From Dokdonella sp041395345 (GTDB lineage: Bacteria; Pseudomonadota; Gammaproteobacteria; Xanthomonadales; Rhodanobacteraceae), in NCBI RefSeq assembly GCF_041395345.1, contig NZ_JAWLAR010000007.1, forward strand, positions 62,001 through 126,000: 64,000 nucleotides of DNA. Reading direction: 5' to 3'. Shown in pieces: positions 1-7,483 of this stretch. Each line of letters starts with the position of its first letter. The first letter of the stretch is position 1. The notes under the pieces were generated by a model. The model ran no database searches. It saw only the letters and a list, made by a program, of their open reading frames with translations, and had not been told where the DNA came from. The position numbers and the translations under genes were made by a program.

Positions 1-94
1 CTTTTTCACCGAGCCCAAGAACATTTGCATCGAATCTCGTTGAGTCAACTGCCCGCACTGGATACGTGCCGGCTGATTGCATTGGAGGAGCGGA

Positions 95-1501
95 ATGAAC
101 AACAGCAAACACCACGGCAAGCGGCTGAAAGCCTGCGCACGCCGCTTGTCATTGGCTGCAGGACTTGCGCTGGCGTTGAGCGCGTCCATGGCCGACGCCG
201 AGGAAAGCCCGGCGCCGACGGGATCGGCCAATGTGCATCAACAACGCGAAGCTGTCGCGGAGTCCGAGAAGATCATGGGCGAAGCGCAACGTCGCAACGG
301 CCTGCTGGCGCAATATGTGTTCATGCGGGACGCGTATGCGAACAGCAACAACTTCGCATTCCGGGTCATCTTCAATCAGTATCTGAGCTGGTATCAGACC
401 TGGGTCGGTGACTACGTCGGCGCCCGCAACAGTTTTTCCATCATCCAGAAACAGGCGTCTGACGATGCCGCTTCGCCGTTGAAGGAAGCCGGCTGGAAAC
501 CCGAGAGTGCCGTCGACGTGATCGCTCGGCTGGCCAAGGGCAGGAAGGCCGTCTTCTTCAACGAGAACCACAGCTATCCGCTGACCCGCACCCTGACCGT
601 TCAGATGCTGAAGCGGCTTCGCGAGGAAGGTTTCGACACGTTCGCCTCGGAAACGCTGAACCAGGCGGACATGGAGGCGCTTCCCGGTCGCGGCTATGCA
701 ATCGACGAGACCGGCTTCTATACCCTGGAGCCGATCTACTCGGAAATGGTTCATGAGGCGCTGAAACTCGGCTATCGTGTGGTCGCCTACGAGGCATTGT
801 CGAATGCCACGGCCGATGCGCGCGAATCCGAGCAAGCGCACAACCTCAAGCGCGATGTCTTCAAGAATCACAAGGATGCGCGTCTCGTGGTCAATGCGGG
901 CTATGCGCATATTCAGGAGCACGGCAAGTACCTGGGCGGCTCTTCCATGGCCCAGCATTTCGAGCGCATCACCGGCATCGATCCGCTGACTGTCGAACAA
1001 ACCATGCTGATCCCGCACGACAAGCTTGCGAGCGATCATCCCTACTACCGCGCGGTGATGGAAACCCTGGCCCCCACAGAGCCGATCGTGTTCGTCAATG
1101 ACAAGGGCGAGCCATGGTCGCTCAAGGAAAAGGCCTACGATGTCAGCGTCTTCTTCCCCGAAGAAGTGCTGCAACGCAATCGACCCACCTGGCTTGCACT
1201 GGGCGGGTTGCGGGTTCCGTTCGCAGTTTCCGCGAGAATGTGCGATGACGCTTATCCCTGCATGATCGAAGCCCGCTACGAGGGTGAGCCGGATGCGGCG
1301 ATACCGGCTGATCGTCTCGTTGTCGAATTCAAGGGACGCACCGCAGGCTATGGCGACAAGGTCCGCCAGAGCAGCGATCCTTACCCGATCTACGAACTCT
1401 GGCTGCGGCCCGGTCGCTACCAGATGCTTGCCAGGAACATGGACAATCAGGTGCGCTATCGTCAGACCATCGAAGTCAAGGCTGCAGGAAAGGAAAAGTG
1501 A
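95..1501 (+). CDS. Secreted protein, possible ChaN/Tiki/EreA-like fold
   Basis: Predicted exported protein of 468 residues. The ATG at 95 is chosen because GGAGGAG lies just upstream at 84-90; a GTG or other start further upstream would lack this. The N-terminus is basic and then hydrophobic, with a likely signal-peptidase site after Ala-Asp-Ala near residue 35. Around residue 155 there is Phe-Phe-Asn-Glu-Asn-His, followed by a Ser-Glu-Thr and a Tyr-Glu-Ala motif. This pattern of spaced Glu and His residues resembles the ChaN/Tiki/erythromycin-esterase superfamily, but the similarity is only by eye and I do not assign a reaction. The stop TGA overlaps the GTG start of the next gene, so it is probably translationally coupled to the kynurenine cluster although its role there is unknown. 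Confidence 0.7.
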   Translation: MNNSKHHGKRLKACARRLSLAAGLALALSASMADAEESPAPTGSANVHQQREAVAESEKIMGEAQRRNGLLAQYVFMRDAYANSNNFAFRVIFNQYLSWYQTWVGDYVGARNSFSIIQKQASDDAASPLKEAGWKPESAVDVIARLAKGRKAVFFNENHSYPLTRTLTVQMLKRLREEGFDTFASETLNQADMEALPGRGYAIDETGFYTLEPIYSEMVHEALKLGYRVVAYEALSNATADARESEQAHNLKRDVFKNHKDARLVVNAGYAHIQEHGKYLGGSSMAQHFERITGIDPLTVEQTMLIPHDKLASDHPYYRAVMETLAPTEPIVFVNDKGEPWSLKEKAYDVSVFFPEEVLQRNRPTWLALGGLRVPFAVSARMCDDAYPCMIEARYEGEPDAAIPADRLVVEFKGRTAGYGDKVRQSSDPYPIYELWLRPGRYQMLARNMDNQVRYRQTIEVKAAGKEK

Positions 1502-1923
1502 GCACTATCGTCCATGCTGACGCAGCGCCAAAGGCCGTCGGCTCGTATCCACATGCGCGTCGCGTAGGCAATCTGCTGTTCCTGTCCGGCGTCGGCCCGC
1601 GCAAGCGCGATGACGATTCGGTACCGGGTAACGTTCTCGACGCGAACGGAAACTTGCTCAGCTATGACATCGAGGCACAATGCCGACAGGTATTCGCCAA
1701 TGTTCGCGCCGTGCTGGAAGCCTGCGGTGCACGCTGGGAAGATCTGGTAGACGTTACCGTGTATCTGACCAACATGGAGGACGATTTCGCCGCCTACAAC
1801 CGGATCTACGCCGAACACTTTGTCGAGGCGCAACCCTGCCGCACGACACTGGGTATAACCGCCCTGCCCACGCCGATCGCGATCGAACTCAAGTGCGTGG
1901 CCGTACTCGGACAGACGGCCTGA
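1498..1923 (+). CDS. RidA-family protein, probable 2-aminomuconate deaminase
   Basis: A 141-residue protein of the RidA/YjgF/Rid family. It starts at GTG 1498, overlapping the upstream stop by four bases. The C-terminal half has the family pattern: a Val-Tyr-Leu-Thr strand, a Tyr-Asn-Arg-Ile-Tyr-Ala-Glu-His-Phe helix, the Arg of Cys-Arg-Thr-Thr and the Ile-Glu-Leu-Lys strand. Rid proteins hydrolyse enamines or imines, and one branch (AmnD/NbaF) deaminates 2-aminomuconate after ACMSD in the meta-cleavage kynurenine route. Because the next two genes encode 3-hydroxyanthranilate dioxygenase and ACMSD, the aminomuconate deaminase role is the best inference. A generic RidA housekeeping function cannot be excluded from sequence alone. 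The 2-aminomuconate semialdehyde dehydrogenase that would supply its substrate is not in the window. Confidence 0.8.
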   Translation: MSTIVHADAAPKAVGSYPHARRVGNLLFLSGVGPRKRDDDSVPGNVLDANGNLLSYDIEAQCRQVFANVRAVLEACGARWEDLVDVTVYLTNMEDDFAAYNRIYAEHFVEAQPCRTTLGITALPTPIAIELKCVAVLGQTA

Positions 1924-2023
1924 GTCTGCGGACAATGGCGACTCCTGCGGGCGCGGGACGGCGAGTCCGCGATCCGTTAGCATTCCACGGTCCGCCCCCG
2001 TGCGCTGCCGGCAAGCCTTCATC

Positions 2024-2551
2024 ATGATCAGCCCCGCCTTCAATCTGCAGGAATGGATCGACGAGCACCGCCATCTGCTCAAGCCCCCCGTGGGCAACAA
2101 GTGCATCGTTGCCGGCGATTTCTTCATCATGATCGTTGGCGGCCCGAATCTGCGCACCGACTATCACTGGGACGAAGGTCCCGAGTTCTTCCATCAGCTG
2201 GAAGGCGAAATGGTGCTGAAGATCCAGGAAGACGGAAGACCTCGCGACATCCCGATCAAGGCTGGAGAAATGTTCTACCTGCCGCCGCGCGTTCCGCATT
2301 CCCCACAGCGTTCAGCAAACTCGATCGGACTGGTCATCGAGCGCAAGCGTCTCGACCATGAAAAGGACGGACTGCTCTGGTACTGCGAACGCTGCAATCA
2401 CAAGCTGTACGAGGAGTTTTTCACTCTCAGGGACATCGAGGCGGATTTTCCACCGGTGTTTGATCGATTCTACGGCTCCCTTGATGCACGGACCTGCGAT
2501 TCCTGTGGCCACGTGAATCCGGCGCCCGAGCGTTACGAAAAGTCCCGCTGA
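2024..2551 (+). CDS. nbaC: 3-hydroxyanthranilate 3,4-dioxygenase
   Basis: A 175-residue cupin dioxygenase that opens the ring of 3-hydroxyanthranilate to give 2-amino-3-carboxymuconate semialdehyde (ACMS). The iron ligands are visible as His48 and Glu54 in His-Trp-Asp-Glu-Gly-Pro-Glu and His92 in Arg-Val-Pro-His, with the same spacing as the known bacterial enzyme. Two Cys-x-x-Cys pairs (Cys121/124 and Cys158/161) form the rubredoxin-like second metal site found in bacterial homologues. The ATG at 2024 is used because the upstream in-frame GTG at 2000 adds residues not seen in the family. It is followed 83 bases later by the ACMS decarboxylase, so substrate passes to a neighbouring gene product. 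Confidence 0.95.
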   Translation: MISPAFNLQEWIDEHRHLLKPPVGNKCIVAGDFFIMIVGGPNLRTDYHWDEGPEFFHQLEGEMVLKIQEDGRPRDIPIKAGEMFYLPPRVPHSPQRSANSIGLVIERKRLDHEKDGLLWYCERCNHKLYEEFFTLRDIEADFPPVFDRFYGSLDARTCDSCGHVNPAPERYEKSR

Positions 2552-2634
2552 CACGTATTTCCGGGCCAATACCGGTACTCGATCAGCAATTTGCGACTGC
2601 CCGAGCCGGGGCGCCTCGGGTTACACTCGCGCCC

Positions 2635-3657
2635 ATGCTCAAGATCGACACCCACGCCCATATCCTGCCTGAAAAATGGCCAAATCTCGCGGAGAAATAC
2701 CACGATGACCGGTTTCCGGTCATGGTCAACGCCGAGGGACGCCACCGCATCTACAAGGATGGCAAGTTCTTTCGTGAAATCTGGGCCAATGCCTTCGATC
2801 CGGAAGTACGCATTGCCGATTACGCCAGGTTTGCCGTCGACGTGCAGGTGGTCTCGACCGTCCCGGTCATGTTTTCGTACTGGGCCAGGCCCAGCCAGGC
2901 GCTGGAGCTGCATCGATTTCTGAACGATCACACCGCCGAGGTCTGCAGGCGCTACCCCCAGCACTACGCCGGCATTGGCACGGTGCCCCTGCAATCTCCC
3001 ACGCTCGCCATCCAGGAACTGGAGCGCTGCGTGGATCAGCTGGGCCTGTCCGGCGTGCAAGTCGGCTCGCACATCGAGGACTGGAACCTTGATGCGCCCG
3101 AGCTGTTTCCCTTTTTCGAGGCAGCAGAGGATCTGGGCGCAGCCATTCTGGTCCATCCCTGGGACATGATGGGCAAGGAAAGCATGCCCAAATACTGGCT
3201 GCCCTGGCTGGTCGGCATGCCTGCCGAACAGGCTCGCGCAGCCTGCTGCCTCATCTTCGGCGGCGTGCTGGAGCGACTGCCGAAGCTGCGGGTCTGTTTC
3301 GCTCACGGCGGCGGATCCTTTCCCTATTCGATCGGTCGCATCGAGCATGGATTCCGCATGCGCCCGGACCTCGTCGCCACTGACAACTCACGCAATCCAC
3401 GCGACTATTTCGGTCGCATGTACTTTGATTCCTGCGTCCATGATGATGCCGCGCTACGTTATCTGATCGATGTTGCCGGCGTTGAAACCGTGATGCTTGG
3501 CACCGACTACCCGTTTCCGCTGGGCGAACAGGAGCCTGGCGCCGGAATCAGCGCCCTGAATCTGTCTCGCGCCGATCAGGCCCGCCTGTTCCACGGCACC
3601 GCCCTGGAATGGCTGAACCTTCCCCAATCACGTTTTGCCAACGAAGATACGGAGTGA
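2635..3657 (+). CDS. nbaD: 2-amino-3-carboxymuconate-6-semialdehyde decarboxylase (ACMSD)
   Basis: A 340-residue member of the amidohydrolase superfamily, the usual ACMSD length. It decarboxylates ACMS to 2-aminomuconate semialdehyde, diverting flux away from quinolinate and NAD towards catabolism. The metal site is visible: His7-x-His9 at the N-terminus, a His in Leu-Val-His-Pro-Trp-Asp-Met, a His in Phe-Ala-His-Gly-Gly-Gly and the Asp of Gly-Thr-Asp-Tyr-Pro-Phe-Pro near the C-terminus. The GC-rich leader before ATG 2635 lacks an obvious Shine-Dalgarno sequence, but residue 1 fits the family start. The gene lies between the dioxygenase and a small exported protein, only four bases before the latter. 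Confidence 0.95.
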   Translation: MLKIDTHAHILPEKWPNLAEKYHDDRFPVMVNAEGRHRIYKDGKFFREIWANAFDPEVRIADYARFAVDVQVVSTVPVMFSYWARPSQALELHRFLNDHTAEVCRRYPQHYAGIGTVPLQSPTLAIQELERCVDQLGLSGVQVGSHIEDWNLDAPELFPFFEAAEDLGAAILVHPWDMMGKESMPKYWLPWLVGMPAEQARAACCLIFGGVLERLPKLRVCFAHGGGSFPYSIGRIEHGFRMRPDLVATDNSRNPRDYFGRMYFDSCVHDDAALRYLIDVAGVETVMLGTDYPFPLGEQEPGAGISALNLSRADQARLFHGTALEWLNLPQSRFANEDTE

Positions 3658-3661
3658 TCCG

Positions 3662-4171
3662 ATGAAACTTTCTGCCCTGCTCCTGCTTGCATCGATCGGC
3701 ACTGCGTTCGCGCAGGAGCGCACCGACTACAATCTCAACGAGGGCCGGGTCAACTTCAGCGTGCCCTCCGGCTGGAGCGCGATCATGGAGAAGTCCGATG
3801 GCAATCCGCAGGCCATCATTTTCTGGGTGCCCGATCCCGCAACCGAAGGCACCGACGATACGGCAAGTGTCACGGTCAAGACGCGCAGATTGAACTCGCC
3901 GAACGATTTCGCCGAGGCCACCCAGAACGAACTGGCCCTGTCCAAGGCGCAAACCGGTTATGAAGCGGAGCCGGAAGGCAACAATGCAAATGTCCACCGC
4001 TATTTCGTAACCCGCGGCAAGACCCGATACACGATTCGCGACCGCTTCACTATGCTCGGCAACGTCGCTGTCCAGGTACGCTGCCAGCGCCCGATTCTGG
4101 ACGGTACAACCCAGGACTGGATTGCCCGTTTCGATGCCGGCTGCAACAGCGTCGCCTCTTCGGTGAAATGA
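3662..4171 (+). CDS. Small secreted protein of unknown function
   Basis: A 169-residue protein with a clear signal peptide (residues 1-17, ending Thr-Ala-Phe-Ala, then Gln). The ATG at 3662 is preceded by a GGAG at 3651-3654, so an upstream start inside the ACMSD gene is unlikely. The mature part has no motif I recognise. It contains two cysteines near the C-terminus that could form a disulphide bond in the periplasm. The stop overlaps the ATG of kynureninase (ATGATGA), so it is co-translated with the kynurenine genes, but nothing in the sequence ties it to the pathway chemically. Confidence 0.75.
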   Translation: MKLSALLLLASIGTAFAQERTDYNLNEGRVNFSVPSGWSAIMEKSDGNPQAIIFWVPDPATEGTDDTASVTVKTRRLNSPNDFAEATQNELALSKAQTGYEAEPEGNNANVHRYFVTRGKTRYTIRDRFTMLGNVAVQVRCQRPILDGTTQDWIARFDAGCNSVASSVK

Positions 4172-5460
4172 TGAACGCAAACGCGTATTCGGCGACCGAG
4201 GAATGGGCGCTGGCCGCCGACGCGGCTGATCCTCTGGCGGATTTCCGTTCCGAGTTTTTCATCCCCAGCCATGAGGGCCACGAGATCGGCTACTTTTGCG
4301 GAAACTCACTGGGCTTGCAGCCCCGTGCCGCCAGGCAAGCCGTTATCGACGAACTCGACTATTGGGCCGAACTGGCCGTCGAAGGCCATTTTCGCGGTCG
4401 CTTGCCGTGGCTGGACTATCACGAATTCGTGCGCGACGACCTTGCCCTGCTGACCGGCGCGCAACCTGGCGAAGTCGTCGCCATGAACACGTTGAGCGTG
4501 AATCTGCATTTGCTCATGGTCAGTTTTTACAGACCGACCCCCGAGCGCCCGGCCATCCTCATCGAGAAGAGCGCGTTTCCATCAGACCGCTATGCGGTCG
4601 AAGCTCAGGTGCGATTTCACGGCTTTGATCCAGCAACGGCGTTGATCGAAATCGCACCCGACCAGCCAGGAGGAACGATTTCTGACCAGGCGATACTGCG
4701 CGCCATCGACGAACACGGATCCCGCGTCGCTCTGGTCATGCTGCCTGGTGTCCAGTACCTGACCGGACAGGCTCTCGATCTGGCCACGATTACGCGGCAA
4801 GCGCATGCCAAGGGCTGCATCGTCGGGTTTGATCTTGCCCATGCAGTTGGCAACATCCGTTTGGGACTGCACGACTCGGGTTGCGATTTCGCCGTCTGGT
4901 GCAGCTACAAATACCTCAACTCCGGACCCGGCGCCGTTGCCGGCGCGTTCGTGCACGAACGCCACGCGAATACGGACCGGCCGCGTTTTGCCGGCTGGTG
5001 GGGTCACCAGAAATCGACGCGCTTTCAGATGGGGCCGGAGTTCAGGCCGACTCCTGGCGCGGACGGGTGGCAACTTTCGAATCCGCCCATCCTTGCACTG
5101 GCGCCATTGCGCATTTCGCTGCAGGTATTCAGGCGTGCCGGCCTCGATGCCCTGCGCAGCAAGTCCGAGTTGCTGACCGGCTACCTGGAGTGGTTGATCA
5201 ATGATCGCCTGCGCGACGTACTCGAGATTGCCACTCCAGCCGATTCCCATCGGCGCGGTTGCCAGCTTTCGCTGCGCGTGAAGGGACCCCGCGATTCCGG
5301 TCGCTCCCTGTTCGAACATCTGCAACAGTATGGAATCGTCGTCGACTGGCGCGAGCCCGACGTGATCCGCGCGGCTCCGACACCGCTGTACAACCGGTTC
5401 ATGGACTGCCAACGCCTGGTCGGCTCGATCGCGAGCTGGCGCGACGCACGGCGAAATTGA
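4168..5460 (+). CDS. kynU: Kynureninase
   Basis: A 430-residue PLP-dependent enzyme of the aminotransferase class V fold. It cleaves kynurenine or 3-hydroxykynurenine to anthranilate or 3-hydroxyanthranilate plus alanine. The Schiff-base lysine is in Ser-Tyr-Lys-Tyr-Leu-Asn-Ser-Gly-Pro-Gly near residue 248, and the preceding Asp-Leu-Ala-His segment supplies the pyridine-nitrogen aspartate. The Gly-Asn-Ser-Leu-Gly-Leu-Gln motif near residue 48 and the Trp-Trp-Gly-His segment are typical of kynureninases. Two adjacent ATGs (4168, 4171) are possible; the first overlaps the upstream stop. The next gene, kmo, starts two bases after the stop. With kmo upstream in the pathway, the likely in vivo substrate is 3-hydroxykynurenine. 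Confidence 0.96.
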   Translation: MMNANAYSATEEWALAADAADPLADFRSEFFIPSHEGHEIGYFCGNSLGLQPRAARQAVIDELDYWAELAVEGHFRGRLPWLDYHEFVRDDLALLTGAQPGEVVAMNTLSVNLHLLMVSFYRPTPERPAILIEKSAFPSDRYAVEAQVRFHGFDPATALIEIAPDQPGGTISDQAILRAIDEHGSRVALVMLPGVQYLTGQALDLATITRQAHAKGCIVGFDLAHAVGNIRLGLHDSGCDFAVWCSYKYLNSGPGAVAGAFVHERHANTDRPRFAGWWGHQKSTRFQMGPEFRPTPGADGWQLSNPPILALAPLRISLQVFRRAGLDALRSKSELLTGYLEWLINDRLRDVLEIATPADSHRRGCQLSLRVKGPRDSGRSLFEHLQQYGIVVDWREPDVIRAAPTPLYNRFMDCQRLVGSIASWRDARRN

Positions 5461-5461
5461 G

Positions 5462-6871
5462 ATGCAGAAGCCCGCCATCACGATCATCGGTGCCGGTCTG
5501 GTCGGATCCCTGCTTGCCACCCTGCTTGCCCAGCGCGGATTCCCGATTACCGTTCTGGAGCGACGTCCGGATCCTCGCAAGTTCGGCTTTCTCGGAGGTC
5601 GCTCGATCAATCTTGCCCTGGCCGAGCGTGGCTGGCACGGCCTGCGTGTTGCCGGGATGCAGGAACGGATGCGCTCCATTGCCGTGATGATGCGGGGGCG
5701 TATGGTGCATGACCTGAATGGCCGCACCAACCTGCAGCGCTATGGCCGCGACGACTCCGAGGTCATCTGGTCGGTCAGTCGCGGTGCCCTCAACATGGCA
5801 TTGCTCGATGCAGCCGAGGCCGCGGGCGCAACAGTCCATTTCGATCGAGGACTCGTGTCGGTCGACTGGGCCTGTATGGACTTGCAGTTTCGCGACTCCG
5901 ACGGAACCGAACACTCGCATCACGCGGGCATTGTCATCGGCGCCGATGGTGCCGGCTCGGCCTTGCGCGGTGCCATGGCGGCGCAGCAGGAACTCGGCGA
6001 ACGCTTTGAACCGCTCGGACATGGCTACAAGGAACTGGAAATTCCCGCGCTTGCCGATTTCCCGAGAGAGCAGCTTCCCGCAGAACTTGCAGATGCACTC
6101 GCCCGAGGCGAGCGCTATGCCATCGAACCACACGCCCTGCACATTTGGCCACGCGGCAATTACATGTGCATCGCCCTGCCGAATGCCGAAGGCAGTTTCA
6201 CGGTAACCCTGTTTCTGCCGAATGAGGGCGAGCCAAGCCTGCAGACTGTCGTCAGCGCGAAACAGGCGCGCGAGTTCTTCCAGCGCGATTTTGCCGACAC
6301 GGTGCCGCTTATCCCGGAGCTCGAAAAGGATTTCGTCGGTAATCCGACCGGACTCCTGGGCACCCTTTACCTCGATCGCTGGCACTACGAAGGACGCGCG
6401 CTGCTGGTCGGGGACGCATCGCATGCCATCGTGCCATTCCACGGCCAGGGCATGAACTCCGGATTCGAGGACGCCGTCGAACTGGCAGACCTTCTCGAAT
6501 CCAGACCGAACGACTGCGCGGCGGTATTCGCGGAATTCGAGCGCCGGCGCAAGCCGAATGCGGACGCCATTGCGGCCATGGCCCTCGAAAACTACGTCGA
6601 GATGCGCGATCGCGTGGACGATGCCGACTACCTGCTCATGCGCGAGCTTGATCGGCTGCTTGCGGACCGTCATCCCGGTCGCTGGGTACCGCGCTACTGG
6701 ATGGTGACATTCTCGCGAATTCCATATCTCACGGCTTTCGAACGCGGCGCACTGCAATCCAGCTGGCTGCGCGAGTGGATCGATGGAGTATCCAGTATCG
6801 ACCAGCTCGACCTGCCCGCCATCGACATGCAGATCCGGAACAAACTCGATTTCCTGCCCACGGATGCCTGA
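5462..6871 (+). CDS. kmo: Kynurenine 3-monooxygenase
   Basis: A 469-residue FAD-dependent aromatic hydroxylase that converts L-kynurenine to 3-hydroxykynurenine with NADPH and oxygen. The Rossmann FAD motif Gly-Ala-Gly-Leu-Val-Gly is at residues 9-14. A Gly-Gly-Arg-Ser-Ile-Asn-Leu-Ala-Leu motif and a Gly-Asp-Ala-Ser-His-Ala-Ile-Val-Pro-Phe-His-Gly-Gln-Gly FAD/substrate motif follow, all characteristic of KMO. The hydrophobic C-terminal membrane anchor of the eukaryotic enzyme is absent, as usual in bacteria. The gene begins two bases after kynU, and its stop overlaps the next start, so the unit is a tight operon. Confidence 0.96.
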   Translation: MQKPAITIIGAGLVGSLLATLLAQRGFPITVLERRPDPRKFGFLGGRSINLALAERGWHGLRVAGMQERMRSIAVMMRGRMVHDLNGRTNLQRYGRDDSEVIWSVSRGALNMALLDAAEAAGATVHFDRGLVSVDWACMDLQFRDSDGTEHSHHAGIVIGADGAGSALRGAMAAQQELGERFEPLGHGYKELEIPALADFPREQLPAELADALARGERYAIEPHALHIWPRGNYMCIALPNAEGSFTVTLFLPNEGEPSLQTVVSAKQAREFFQRDFADTVPLIPELEKDFVGNPTGLLGTLYLDRWHYEGRALLVGDASHAIVPFHGQGMNSGFEDAVELADLLESRPNDCAAVFAEFERRRKPNADAIAAMALENYVEMRDRVDDADYLLMRELDRLLADRHPGRWVPRYWMVTFSRIPYLTAFERGALQSSWLREWIDGVSSIDQLDLPAIDMQIRNKLDFLPTDA

Positions 6872-7361
6872 GCGACCGCGATCCGGACCTGGCGTTCAGG
6901 CTCTGCTCGGGCCGTACCTCGATACCCACTACGATGTTCGATTGCCGGGAGGCGCAAGGGCCACGCTACGCTGTGGTCAGCGCGTGCCCGATAGCGTGAT
7001 CGAAGTCATCGGGCGGACATCGGACGCATTCCTGATAACAGCATGCAATCCGCGCTCGAAACGCTTGTCAAACGCCGAAAATCGTCTCCTCATGCAACGT
7101 CTGTTGCAGCAAGTGAACTCGGCAGGTTGCCAGTGCCTGCCCGGAGTAGGCCACGTACCCGGAGAAGCCTGGCGTGAACCTCTGCTGCTTCTGTCCGCAA
7201 TCGATGTCGACTTCGTCGACGAGGTCGCGCGTCGCTTCGACCAGAACGCAATCGTGAGTCTGCGCCCAGGCCAGCCAACGCGTCTGCGCATCTATCGTCC
7301 GTGCTGGCGTCGGGACATGGCCGATTCCTTGAGATTCGAATGGGCGCCGGAGCAGCGCTAG
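6864..7361 (+). CDS. DUF3293 domain protein
   Basis: A 165-residue protein of the uncharacterised DUF3293 family. The ATG at 6864 overlaps the end of kmo by eight bases; the reading frame is open further upstream but that part is a shadow of kmo. The diagnostic segment is Phe-Leu-Ile-Thr-Ala-Cys-Asn-Pro-Arg-Ser, followed by a helix that begins with Ala-Glu-Asn. The C-terminal part has a Phe-Asp-Gln-Asn-Ala-Ile strand and an Arg-Leu-Arg-Ile-Tyr end. No catalytic residues are known for the family. It is the last gene of the kynurenine run; I see no evidence that it takes part in the pathway. Confidence 0.8.
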   Translation: MPERPRSGPGVQALLGPYLDTHYDVRLPGGARATLRCGQRVPDSVIEVIGRTSDAFLITACNPRSKRLSNAENRLLMQRLLQQVNSAGCQCLPGVGHVPGEAWREPLLLLSAIDVDFVDEVARRFDQNAIVSLRPGQPTRLRIYRPCWRRDMADSLRFEWAPEQR

Positions 7362-7483
7362 CCTGAACGAAGTCCACATGCCTGTCCTTGCATGTCCAGA
7401 CATCTCTCTCTGACAGGCACTACACTGGTGACCCGCCCCGCTTTGCAGCGCAATCCGAAAGAAATTCATCGAGGCAATGTCCA

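Noticed and set aside
1..94. Coding sequence at the left edge
   Set aside because: The open frame starting at 25 is a shadow of the first gene, and nothing family-like is seen before 95.
5399..6757. 452-residue minus-strand open frame over kmo
   Set aside because: No recognisable domain, and kmo on the other strand is unambiguous.
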